Origin: Tigriopus japonicus
Taxonomy: Eukaryota > Arthropoda > Copepoda > Harpacticoida > Harpacticidae
DNA length: 64,000 nt
Assembly: GCA_010645155.1 (NCBI GenBank)
Contig: JAAGOF010000070.1
Coordinates: forward strand, 1,065,053-1,129,052
Reading direction: 5' to 3'
The position numbers and the translations under genes are program-made. Shown one piece after another: positions 39,260 to 49,500 of the stretch; position 1 is the first letter of the stretch; each line of letters opens with the position of its first letter. The notes below the pieces were generated by a model. It saw nothing but the letters and a program-made list of their open reading frames with translations. It was not told the DNA's origin and did no database searches.

Positions 39260-42200
39260 GTGGGGCCACGCCCACGACTGGCCGTGGCCCCCAATGACCC
39301 TCTGAAAACTTCCCTTCAGTGCACCCCTTCCCCTTCCAATCCTTCCTCTTTCCATAATCCCTCGGCCACGTCTTATTCAAGACGTGAGCTGCTAGCCCTC
39401 AAACCTTCAACGCCCTTGCCTTCTTCCCAATCTTCCTTTCCCTTTCCCCCACAATCCCATATCAATTCATCTCTTCTAGGTCAGATTGAACAACTCGGTA
39501 TCGCGAGGAATCATCGGCGGCGGCGGAAACGGCGGAGAGGAGGGAATCAACCGGTGTCGGCCCTTTTCCTGAATTGCCATGGACGGGCGAACATGCTGCG
39601 AGTGGCTGGAGTGGGTCAGTGCCTCAACAAGATCCGAGGACACGCCTTCACCTTCCTATCCGAGACGTGGGTCACTGAGGAGAAGCACGAGAGCTGCTTT
39701 GCTGGAAAGCAAAGCTTTGTGGTTCACGCCAGAAAGCCCGCTGGGCGTGGCAGGCCCAGCGGAGGGTTGGAGCTCTACATTACCAAACGCTTTGAGCCCA
39801 CCCTACTCTCGTCCTCTCCTCATCACATAGCCGTGGATGCCCAAGGCTTTACCATCATTGGCGTTTATTATCAGCCAACCACGGACTATGACGACCTTGT
39901 CTCGGATCTCACATCCATCCTCAAGAAGGTGAAGAATCCGGAGAAAGTCATCATTGGTGGTGACTTCAACATCCGACCCGACTCGAGTGAATTCTCCGAA
40001 CTCGCTAAGATTCTGTGTCAATGGAGAATCACTCTGCGCTCTGACCCGGGAGTCCCAACACACACCTACTCCCGGGGAGCCTCCGTACTTGACCACATCT
40101 TCACATCAGAAAATCTTCCATCTCCGGCCAGTTATGTTCATCAGCTGGCCGTTTCCGATCACCTCCCCATTTCAGTCACCTTCAAAATGCCCAGAAACTT
40201 CCATCATCTGGGCGTGACTCGAAAGGGGAGGTGCGTGGTCAATGTGCAGGAGTGCGCGGCTCAACTTGAGGCCCTGCAGTTATCCATCGACACCCGGAAG
40301 GACTACAATCCAACTGCAGTGGCCCAAGGTATTTCGCAAGCATTCCAAGAGTCCTCTTTAGTTCAGGCAAGGAGAAGAGGACCCAAGACCCCTTGGTTCA
40401 ACTCCTACCATCGAGAACTGAGGGGTTAATTGCTCCAAAGATTGCGAAGTGCAAAGAGGAGCCAAACTCCAGAGACTTGGGAGCAATATGCAATTGCAAA
40501 AATTGCATATCACAAGTCTCTGCGGAGCGCCGAGTCGGCCCACCAAAGATTGGAAGTGGAGAACCTGCTCTCTTCATCGGCTTCGTCCAGGATGGCGGGC
40601 TTGTACAAACGTGCAAGAAAGCCCGCCACCAACTCGAAAATTCCGGTGAGCAAATTCCTCCTCCACTGCCAAGAACTGTTCTCATCGTCATCTGAAACAG
40701 TGGTGGAGGAGGTCCAGGGCTGCTTGGAAGAACATCATCCCCTTTTGCAGCCCTTCACGGAATCCGAGATGGATGAGGCCTTCAAAAAGATGAAGAGCAA
40801 GGCCCCGTCGACATCAGGGGTTTCTCCCTTCCAACTTTCACTTCTCCGGACCCAAATCCAACCACTCCTACAAGATCTCTTCAGCCACGCCCTCCGAACA
40901 TCTTTCTTCCCACCAGACTGGATGGAGTCAGCCATCATCTTCATCCATAAGAAGGGGCCCAAGGACATTCCAGACAATCATAGGACCATCGCCTTGGAAA
41001 ACCCCTTCTTGAAGATGATGTCCACCCTGCTAGCTGCCCACTTCTCCGGATTGGCCAAGGAAAGGAATCTCCTTCCTGAGTTCCAATTCGGATTCCGGAG
41101 AAGCCGCTCAACCACCTCGGCAGCCACTCTCCTCTACGAAATTGTGCACGCAAACATCAGCACTAAGAGGAGAGTATACGGATGCTTTGTGGATTTCTCC
41201 AAAGCATTTGACAGGGTAGACCGAACGCGTTTATTCCTCAAATTCCAACTATGGGGAATTCCGCGTTCAATATGCGTCCTGCTGGCCAACATCTATGCAG
41301 GACTCAAATGCTCCATTCGTTCTGGTGAGGACCTATCCCCCTGCTACTTCACATCCATCGGCCTTCCGCAGGGGGATCCACTATCGCCAATCCTTTTCAA
41401 CCTCTATGTATCCGACCTGCCCGAAGCCCTTTCTCACCAAGGCCCCATCATCAACAACAATAGCATACAATACTTACAATATGCAGACGACCTGGTTCTT
41501 TTCGCTGATTCAGTCGTGGAATTGCAAAATGCCATCAATGCTCTCCACGGTTATTGCCAGGAGAACGGCCTTCAAGTCAACACCATCAAGACAAAGGCCA
41601 TGGTTTTCCATAAAGGTCGTCTGCCTCCCACCTCCTTCCACATCAACAATAGTCCGATTGAAATTGTCAAGTTTTTTAACTATGTCGGTTTCACCTTCAC
41701 CACCCAACTCTCCTTCACCAAACACCTCAACATCGCAATAACCAAGGCCAGGGCCACGATCGGATACATATGCAATAAACTTCCAATCAAGAACCTCCCT
41801 CTTCCAATAGTCCTTCAACTCTTCCGGACCTACATCACCCCCATCTTCCTCTACGGCCTGCACCTCTGGCTTCCCAACTCCGCCCAATCCGCCCTCAAAT
41901 CCGCTGATGCCACCTTCACCAAATTCCTGAAAAGATACCTCTGCGTGCCCCAATATGCCAATAATGCAAGGACGCATTTCATATGTGAAACCGAGCCCTT
42001 CACCATCGGGTTGGCAAGGTTAGTGTCCAACAGTGTTAGGAACCTGACCTTTCCGGAGGTGATGTCCGGACATTTGCTGTCCTTCCCGGTCAAGGACTTG
42101 ACAACACCCTATTGTCCTTGGCCCGACATCCCTTCGGAAAATTGGCGGTCTCGCACCTTCGTCCGGCTTCCTGCCCAACTCCATCAACGACGGGAACTGA

Positions 42201-42268
42201 CGAAGGATCTGTTCAATCTGACCCACCCCCTCTACTGCAATAACCAAGATTTTCACCATCTACCGCTA
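39260..42268 (+). pseudogene. LINE endonuclease-reverse transcriptase ORF interrupted by one stop codon
   Basis: The frame opens after a TGA at 39257-39259 and has no clear ATG near its start. A Ser/Pro-rich leader with a YSRRELLALK block and a basic RRRRKRRRGG stretch is followed by an AP-endonuclease-like domain (ETWVTEE, GGDFNIRP near 39957-39980, SDHLPISV near 40160). A TAA at 40427-40429 stops the frame, which resumes in register at once. Next comes a reverse transcriptase with FVDFSKAFD (about 41190), GLPQGDPLSPILFNLY (about 41360) and YADDLVLF (about 41480), then a thumb/connection region running into the gap. No frameshift is seen over 3 kb, so the copy is young or the stop is a sequencing error or is read through. 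Function: target-primed reverse transcription. Confidence 0.9.
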
Positions 42269-42562
42269 NNNNNNNNNNNNNNNNNNNNNNNNNNNNNNNN
42301 NNNNNNNNNNNNNNNNNNNNNNNNNNNNNNNNNNNNNNNNNNNNNNNNNNNNNNNNNNNNNNNNNNNNNNNNNNNNNNNNNNNNNNNNNNNNNNNNNNNN
42401 NNNNNNNNNNNNNNNNNNNNNNNNNNNNNNNNNNNNNNNNNNNNNNNNNNNNNNNNNNNNNNNNNNNNNNNNNNNNNNNNNNNNNNNNNNNNNNNNNNNN
42501 NNNNNNNNNNNNNNNNNNNNNNNNNNNNNNNNNNNNNNNNNNNNNNNNNNNNNNNNNNNNNN
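42269..42562. other. Assembly gap (294 N)
   Basis: A run of unknown bases inside the LINE 3' region. Its true length and reading frame across it are unknown, so any translation spanning it is not supported. Confidence 1.
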
Positions 42563-42694
42563 ATTAGAACGACTGGAGCTATCATTCTAGGATACAATTT
42601 CAAAGGGAGTTTGCCTTCAAGGAGCACGGAAATCAGTTTTTTCCAGTGCTTCTTGCCTTATTATACACCCTGACACGAAAGTTGTGTCGTAGTC

Positions 42695-42855
42695 CAAGGA
42701 TTTCTCAGGACGAATTACTGAAATACAGTTTAAGGCCTGTCATTGTACTAAAATGAGAGGTTATTTCAAAGCAGTAAATGTTCCGTTGAATTTTCATTCT
42801 TGTAACTCGGCCTTAAGTGGTATTCTGTAATAAAGCCTTCGTTGAGCCATGCTTC
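42695..42855 (+). mobile_element. 161-bp diverged MITE of the 7-bp-TSD family (copy D)
   Basis: Flanked by CGTAGTC on both sides (42688-42694 and 42856-42862). It shares CTCAGGACGAATT, CATTGTACTAAAATG, GTTCCGTTGAATTTTCATT and TTGAGCCAT with the three close copies. Its inner inverted repeat is different: ACAGTTTAAGGCC on the left pairs with GGCCTTAAGTGGTATT on the right, replacing the CTGGGTCC/GGACCCAG pair of the others. Its imperfect terminal inverted repeats are about 45 bp long. Confidence 0.8.
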
Positions 42856-43441
42856 CGTAGTCATACTTTGAGCCTAAAAATGAGGGCAATGCGTGGACAC
42901 TTTGGCGCAATCAAACCACCAGTGTGCCCCAACAAGTGTCTAGAATATTTTTGATTAGTTAGGATGTAATTTAAGGGCAAATAAGTGACAAATTATTCCT
43001 GGAACAGCAATTGTCAACTTGATGTCCGGTGTTTTCTTTTTGCACAGTTCTATCTGCCTTTAAACCGCTGTGAAAAAATAGTGAATGGCGGGAATCAAAT
43101 TTTACTCGGTGTTGGATAAAGAAGATTAGTTTTGAAACACCTCTAACCAAAAATACACCTGAAAACGTGTGGAAAAACTTTGAGCCATCCACACTTTCCA
43201 CTTTGGTCGATAGCATCCCAAATGTCATTCCCGAGGAAGAAGAGACTAGGTGAGGACAGATTGCATGTCAAGTCGTTCAAATCTGTTCTTATGTAATAAA
43301 AATATTTTGGGTCAAAATTACGACAAAACTTTAATGTCAGGGTGTTCCTCTAAGCCAGGGGTGTGCAAACCCTGGCCCGCGAGCTGATTTCGTGTGGCCC
43401 GCGAGAGGATCTGTCATTGTCATGTCTTGATTACTGATGGG

Positions 43442-44279
43442 TAGAGCCAAGATTTTTAGGTGAAAAATTAGAAAATAATTTTTCACCTTTTTTACTGCTT
43501 TTGATGGAAAAATTTTTTTTTGCCCTTTTTAGCAAAAAAATAATTTTTTTGACACTTTTTGGGACAAAAGGTTAATAAATGCCGAGATTTACAACATTTA
43601 CCACCTGGTTTAGAGAAAGTGATTTCTAACTTAGTGAAAAATGGTCATATTTATACTATCACTAAGGAAGGGCATTGATTTAGATTCACATTTAATTTCA
43701 AGAGGCTAGAGGCAGTTATTTGAAAAATGTAGAAAGGAGTAAAATTTATAATTATTTTTTTCCATTGGCCTTCCAAAGAAAAAGGTTGGTAGTGCATTTA
43801 TCTAACATCTTCATTTTTTAAAGAATTGGCTTCTGGGCACTGCGCAAAAAAACAGCGCATTGGAGGTTTTGTGAGTCAATCAAATTTGGCGCCTCAAATG
43901 ACAAGCTCGTAAACTTGTCCATGTTGAAAATGATGGTTCAAATGGCACAACTTGGTAAGAATGTGGTGTGGGTGTGGTATGGTAGCCGACTGCGCCATGC
44001 AGTATAAGGCTACTGAGGTAATCAACGGCAATAATACTTCACATTATACATTCCGATAGAAATTCAAACAGTCTCAAATAAGGATAAAAAGCGTGTCAGG
44101 TGAATCAGGATTCTCAGGGTGACCTCGGTATACTTCAACATTCCAATACGTTCACCAATGTAAGAGCTTCTATTGTAAAAGGCGCACAATAAGAACCTTT
44201 TTTTTACTTTATTTGGTTATTTTCTTCACCTATTTACCACTTTTTTGGCTTTTTTCTTCACCTAAAAATCCTGGCTCTA
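43442..44279. mobile_element. 838-bp DNA transposon with 8-bp TSD, nested
   Basis: Terminal inverted repeats are TAGAGCCAAGATTTTTAGG on the left and CCTAAAAATCCTGGCTCTA on the right. CTGATGGG duplicates on both sides (43434-43441 and 44280-44287). The 8-bp TSD points to hAT or a related superfamily. It contains no transposase-like frame, so it is non-autonomous. Confidence 0.85.
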
Positions 44280-44774
44280 CTGATGGGAAACAAACAAATA
44301 TCTCAAATAACAAACAAATGACAGCATACCAAACAAATACGATCACAAGTAAAAAAAAAAACAAATCGGAAAAAGAAGCCAACAGATGTTAAATGTTTTG
44401 TTCTCTTAGCAAACCAGGGCTGCCAAAAGTGAAGGCAAGGGTAAAGCCTTTAGGCGAGGGAAAGTGGTCAAAAGTAAGTTAAGGTCTTAAAAACCATTTA
44501 CAGTTAAAACCAAGAACTCCAGTTGCATGAAATATCTCTTTCAAACCAATCAATTATTTCACGAGCACACAGAATTGTGGCGAAAATGATCTTTGGATAC
44601 TTCTGTTTACAAATCACCACAAATCATGACGGCAACACTGTTTTTATTTGGGAATGGTACAAATTTACCCCAAACAAACAAATATTCTGAAAACCCAAAC
44701 AAATATACAAACAATCAAAGAAATGGCCAATTTGTTCGCATCAGTAGTCTTGATTATGTACATATAGGGTAGGT

Positions 44775-44940
44775 CAGGAACCACTGTACGTCAGGACGAA
44801 TTTCAAAAATACACACTGGGTCCGATCATTGTACTAAAATGTGAGGTTTTTGCAATAAATGTATTGTTCCGTAGAATTTTCATTGTACTAATCGGACCCA
44901 GTGTGTATTTTGAAAGTAATCCTGGCTTGAGCCATCCTTG
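44775..44940 (+). mobile_element. 166-bp MITE with 7-bp target-site duplication (copy 2)
   Basis: Differs from the copy at 12627 at only a few positions. It is flanked by GGTAGGT on both sides (44768-44774 and 44941-44947). It has the same inner inverted repeat with ACACACTGGGTCCGAT. Confidence 0.88.
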
Positions 44941-45234
44941 GGTAGGTGGATTATAGAATTATAGAAATATTATATCATATATTTATATTATAGAAATTAT
45001 TTGCCGTTTTGAATGGTGTGGCCCGCGAGCGCCAACGGTCCGGCCATTAAGCTAATTAGCTCTGGCTACATACAACATCCGCCCGAAAATGTAGGCCAAG
45101 TAGTGCCTCCAGATGTGATCGTGAGAAAATCATGCGTCTCCTTTCCCTTTCCAAAGAGCCAAAGTTGGCAACCTTAAAGGACCAATTTCGTTAAAAACGC
45201 CATCTGATTGTTCCATCACCATTCTAGTGCGGGA

Positions 45235-45375
45235 GGGCCGTGGATGCAGCGGGTGGACGTGGTGCAGCGGGATGGCCATGGATGCAGCCTACGTCATGGT
45301 GGTGCAATGGAAGGCCCGTGGTTGCAGCGATCCACCTGTGGATGCAGCGGAAGGCCCGTACACGCAACGGACAGG
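45235..45375 (+). repeat. GC-rich tandem repeat
   Basis: Degenerate units containing GTGGATGCAGCGG and GGAAGGCCCGT recur five or six times. Composition is clearly more GC-rich than the surroundings. The open frame through it (45240-45422) is probably not a gene. Confidence 0.55.
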
Positions 45376-45775
45376 AGCGAGCGTTGATCACAGATGAGAG
45401 CATAACGGGGATAGAACACTGATGTCGCGCAAACTTTCCACTTTTCTATTTAGTAGTACCGTTTCTTGAATATTTTGGCTCTTATATTACTAATGAGATG
45501 ATACAAAGCATTGGATTCAAGAAGGACCTTGCCTACGCCGAAGACGAGTCATTTTAGTACACATAACCGTATTCAATAAGAGGGTTTTTTTTCTCGCGAA
45601 ATAAATCGAAATGCTAGCCGTTTCAGTACAGAAGAGAAGTTGGGTTTTGGTTGAGATTTGTCGTTGATGATGATGAGAGTCGGTCGCATGGGAGTATTTG
45701 GACAAGTGAAGCAAAGCGGATCGTTTACGAAGTGGCATCGGCCAGCATGTGCTCTTGCACTTCTCGCACCATCAG

Positions 45776-45912
45776 AAGACGTAAAAGCATCTTGTCCAAT
45801 TGGTGGTTATTCAGTGGATTGCTACTGTACCAAACTGGACTGTCTGGGACACAAGATCGCTCGGGTTGAAGATAAAACATGTCACTGCGGGTTTTGGTGC
45901 TCTCAGGGCTGA
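45776..45912 (+). CDS. Possible 3' exon of a small cysteine-rich secreted peptide
   Basis: A possible acceptor (cttctcgcaccatcag, ending 45775) opens an exon of about 45 codons ending TGA. It contains seven cysteines spaced C-x8-C-x-C-x4-C-x12-C-x-C-x3-C, starting at KASCPIGG and ending FWCSQG. The density and paired CxC pattern are like small secreted disulfide-rich peptides. I cannot name a family, and no signal-peptide exon was found upstream. The frame is open back to an ATG at 45658, but that leader lacks a signal-peptide profile. It could be chance. Confidence 0.3.
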
Positions 45913-46585
45913 AATTCAGGAATAAGAGAGGCTAATTAGAGACAGGAAAAAGTTACAGTATGGGTAAAGTAATAAGACATCGGTTAACGGTTTGGTATTT
46001 AGAGGAGCATTGATCAATTGTGGGCTTTGAGTGTTTCATATTCAGATCAGATCACGCTCATTCCTTAGAGTTTTGACGGATATTCTGGACCAACCAACTC
46101 GATCGATAGGCCAAAATTAAGTAATTATGTTACTTTACTATACTAAAGATGAAGAGAAAGCCAAAATTTGGTCTTGGATTCGAGAAACGGAAAGGAAAGC
46201 AAACAGGCATCATAAAAAGGGGTTTGGAGAAAAGAATCTGACATTTTATGCATTGTATTTCGGCTGTGCTTGGGTATTCAAAATGATCATTTGCCTTTTT
46301 ATATTCCCTATCAATTAAACAGGAATTTAAAGAAAAATATTTCCTGAGTGGACAAAATAGCGCTTAGTATTTCATCTTAAAGATGAAGAAGAGTCATGAG
46401 AAATAATTATACATGAATTTTTTATTTTTACCTAAGCAATGTCAAAGAATTTATGACTTTTGATCAGTGTTGTAACCTGATCTCGCACTCAAGTTCAATG
46501 ACGGCTAGAAAATCTTTTTATCGCAAATAGCTACAACTCAATTTGTATTTAAGGGGTAGGTTTCAAAAAAATTGAAATTACTTAC
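45913..46585. other. Probable intron or 3' flank of the ZMYM-like gene
   Basis: Minus-strand sequence directly after the donor at 46585. No further DUF3504 coding block was recognised. A plus-strand open frame at 46127-46318 has no family resemblance. Confidence 0.4.
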
Positions 46586-49500
46586 CATTTGGAAAGATAA
46601 AACTCGTAGAGTTTGACAGGACATCTCAATGGATTTTCAGTGTTCTCGTGTTGCTCATAGCATCGTCGATCGTCTTGTCGAACGGCTATAATAACAATAA
46701 AACACCATTAAATGACATTCATTTTACAAAAAATGACTCTGCGTCTTCTTACTTTTGGAAGGCGGTGGATAATATCGGAGCAAGATGGTCTTTTGTTGCT
46801 GATTAGGCTTGGCCGGACTCTGCGTCTTCTTCCAATGCTTCATGATATGCGAGAACGACAGCTTCTTGTGCTGCTCCACTGTCTTGAGCATGAAATACTT
46901 GGTGTGAAAATAGATCATCGTGTTCAACAAAGTCTGCGGACTGTGCGCTCCCAACTGTTTGGACTCCCAAAGGTGTTCCTCTTCAATGCGGGTGACGAAA
47001 TAGCCCAGCTCATTCACGGGCAATTTGAAGTCCTTGACCACCTCGTGCAAAGCCGAAGTGAACGGCTCGTAGTAAAAGTCCGTGAAGATGTTGTCGATGC
47101 GACCGTTTTCGAATAAATACTCTTGGATGCCCAAAGTGAGATAGAGGATGCTATCGGGTGCGTAGCCGTCTCCGTTGGGCTTCTTCACCTCTTTGACGAA
47201 CATGCAGAGGGTGTAGTTGAGCTCGTCGGCTCTGAGTTTGAGGATATCCGTTTCGAAGGTCTTCATGTATTTGCCTTGAGCTCGAGCCTTTTCCAGTTCG
47301 GCATTCTTCTGGACAACCCAATGTTTCCAGGCGTTGACCCCATAGGTGAACTGCAACAAATAACCGTGGTTTAGAAATGTTTCAATGCAATCTTCATTGG
47401 GAGAAGCAAGCAGAATTTTTTACATATTGTAGAAGAGGTCACTTGCGTTTAGTCTTGATAATGGTAATCGAGGTATTTTTTAGTAGGTGTATTTTACGTG
47501 CTACAAGACTGTTGTTTCTCATAAAGGTTTCAAGTTGAATGATAGGCAGCGTAGCAATATAATCTTTTCTCAACTTCATGATCGTGAGTTGATTTTTCAT
47601 TGAGATATTTAAACAATTCCAAGGCAGACGTAGTAACTTAGGCTCGCAAATTGTGCTTAGCTCTTGCTCATAATAAGCCACCCCTTTGAGAACTCGTCTC
47701 ATAATTCAAATAATTTATTATGAACTAATAATATAGAGTAAAATAATGCACTTGTTTTTCCGGAAAAATTGAAAAAATCAGATTGTTTTGTAGAAAATAT
47801 ACTATTTTATACTTTGTTATTAGAAAATACAGTGAAATAAAATCTTGCGCTTTACTAATTTTTCTCGGAACTTGCAGAGACACTGATCCTAAGTGGGACT
47901 AGTCACTTTTTTGCGCGCGAATCATTTACTTAAAGTAGAACAGGAACCACTGTACTTCAGGACGAATTTCAAAAATACACACAGGGTCCGATCATTGTAC
48001 TAAAATGTGAGGTATTTGCAACAAATATATTGTTCCGTTGAATTTCCAAGGTACTAATCGGACCTAATGCGTATTTTGAAAGTAATCCTGGCTTGAGCCA
48101 TCCTTGAGTAGAAGTACCAACCCAAAAAGAAATAATTTGTTCATAAGTACATTCATGCTCCGAACTTCTTTTTTTTTTAAATAAATCATGCAAAAATGTC
48201 AATGGCACCACTTCCAAATTTTCACCACTTTTCAACTTACCTTGAGATGATGCTTGGCATCCGGCCTTTCCTTAGGAGGCTGATTCACGGGCGGGGCTTG
48301 AACGTCACTGCGAGCCTGTTTGGCATTACGCCCACCTCTGGAACGACTTCGCGATTGTCGTCGAGGTTGGGCGGGACGATTCACGGGGGTGGTGCCGTCC
48401 CAAGGTTCTCCGGATTGCCAATCTCCGTCCTCACCATCTGCATGAAAAAAAAACGGGCATGGTGGTTAGTTTGATGTGGATGAATGAGGTGAGATTTGGA
48501 AACAGAGAGAGGCTCGAGATCAGAATGAGCATCGCTACTCGAAAACGAGTTGGTTTCAAAGCTCTTAGCCCAAGTTTGAGGACAAACCCGACCGGGAGCT
48601 CAAATTTGGCTAATTTTCATCATTTAATCGATTGAGCTTGGAAGCATGTTCAATATATTAAAAGCGACTAAAAAAGCAAATCAAGTCTTGAATTTGCATT
48701 TTCAGCAAAGTCTCGTCTACGTTTTCTTGTTTATTTCAGGGATAGTTTATTATTGATTTTTTGGGGGTTGGTTGCGGATTTTCTACTACCGCTGCAAGGA
48801 ATGTGATTCCCTAAAAACAACTAAATCATTAATATAATTTATACAATCAACATTTATACGAAATTTGATCCACCAACGAATTACTGTTGGCAGATCTGTA
48901 CAACCCTTGAATAGTGGGTTGATCAGGAATAGTATTTAAACATTTGTCCAATCCTGCCTTAAATGTTGTTAGAGGATCAGCTCCTACAAATTCCCGACGA
49001 AGACTAATGGGCAACAAATTGAACAATGAAGGAGCCCGATAAAGAAGAGAGGAGGACTTCATTCTTCGAACATTGTTTTGATTTACTTTTGCAGAAAAAT
49101 ATATTGTTACTAAAGCCCTAATTGTCACTTTTTTACACCTATCTTGTTTTTTTATGCACTCATTAAACTTCTGTATTCAACTTCGAAAGATGTCTTTACA
49201 TTAAAATGTAACAAATTTTTCGACCTCGCACTGTCTCTAAATAACCGACTGCTCTTCAGAGGCTTTTGAGGAAATATGAATCTTGTTCAAAGCCCAAAAA
49301 TGTCCAATCATAAGATATATCAAGCATGTTTCCTCACCTCTGGTTTGAGAATATCTCCTCTTTTGTCCGCCGGGAGCGCCTCTGAAACCCGGGGTTGTCC
49401 TGCCGCCCGATGCTCCGCCTCCAACGCCCCCTGGTCGCATCATGGGTGGACCCGGAGACACGGCCGGATCCGGTGTGACCAAAGGCAACGGCTTCGGTAC

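Larger units (their letters stand above)
39130..42673 (+). mobile_element. Non-LTR retrotransposon (LINE), nearly full coding region, N gap near 3' end
   Basis: The coding strand carries an endonuclease followed by reverse transcriptase in one frame. GC-rich sequence starting about 39145 (GCTGACGAAGGTCAGCTGACG) looks like the element's 5' leader. The 3' end is hidden by the 294-N gap. The stretch after the gap (42563-42673) may or may not belong to the element. Degenerate copies of its 3' coding part lie at 57021-57189 and 58987-59131. A CR1/L2-like assignment is tentative; the clade needs a reverse transcriptase phylogeny. Confidence 0.85.
43352..45055. mobile_element. Remnant of a hAT-type element rich in GGCCCGCGAG, carrying nested insertions
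   Basis: The left part begins CAGGGGTGTGCAAACC and GGCCCGCGAGCTG, with a second TGTGGCCCGCGAG at about 43393. The right part (about 45013-45050) repeats GTGTGGCCCGCGAGCG and CCGGCC. Motifs of this kind are typical of ends of Charlie-like hAT non-autonomous elements. The right terminus and TSD are not clear. Inside are the element at 43442-44279 and MITE copy 2 at 44775-44940. Confidence 0.45.

Noticed and set aside
42563..42673. C-terminus of the LINE protein after the N gap
   Set aside because: The frame across the unknown gap is arbitrary and the translated tail shows no conserved LINE motif.
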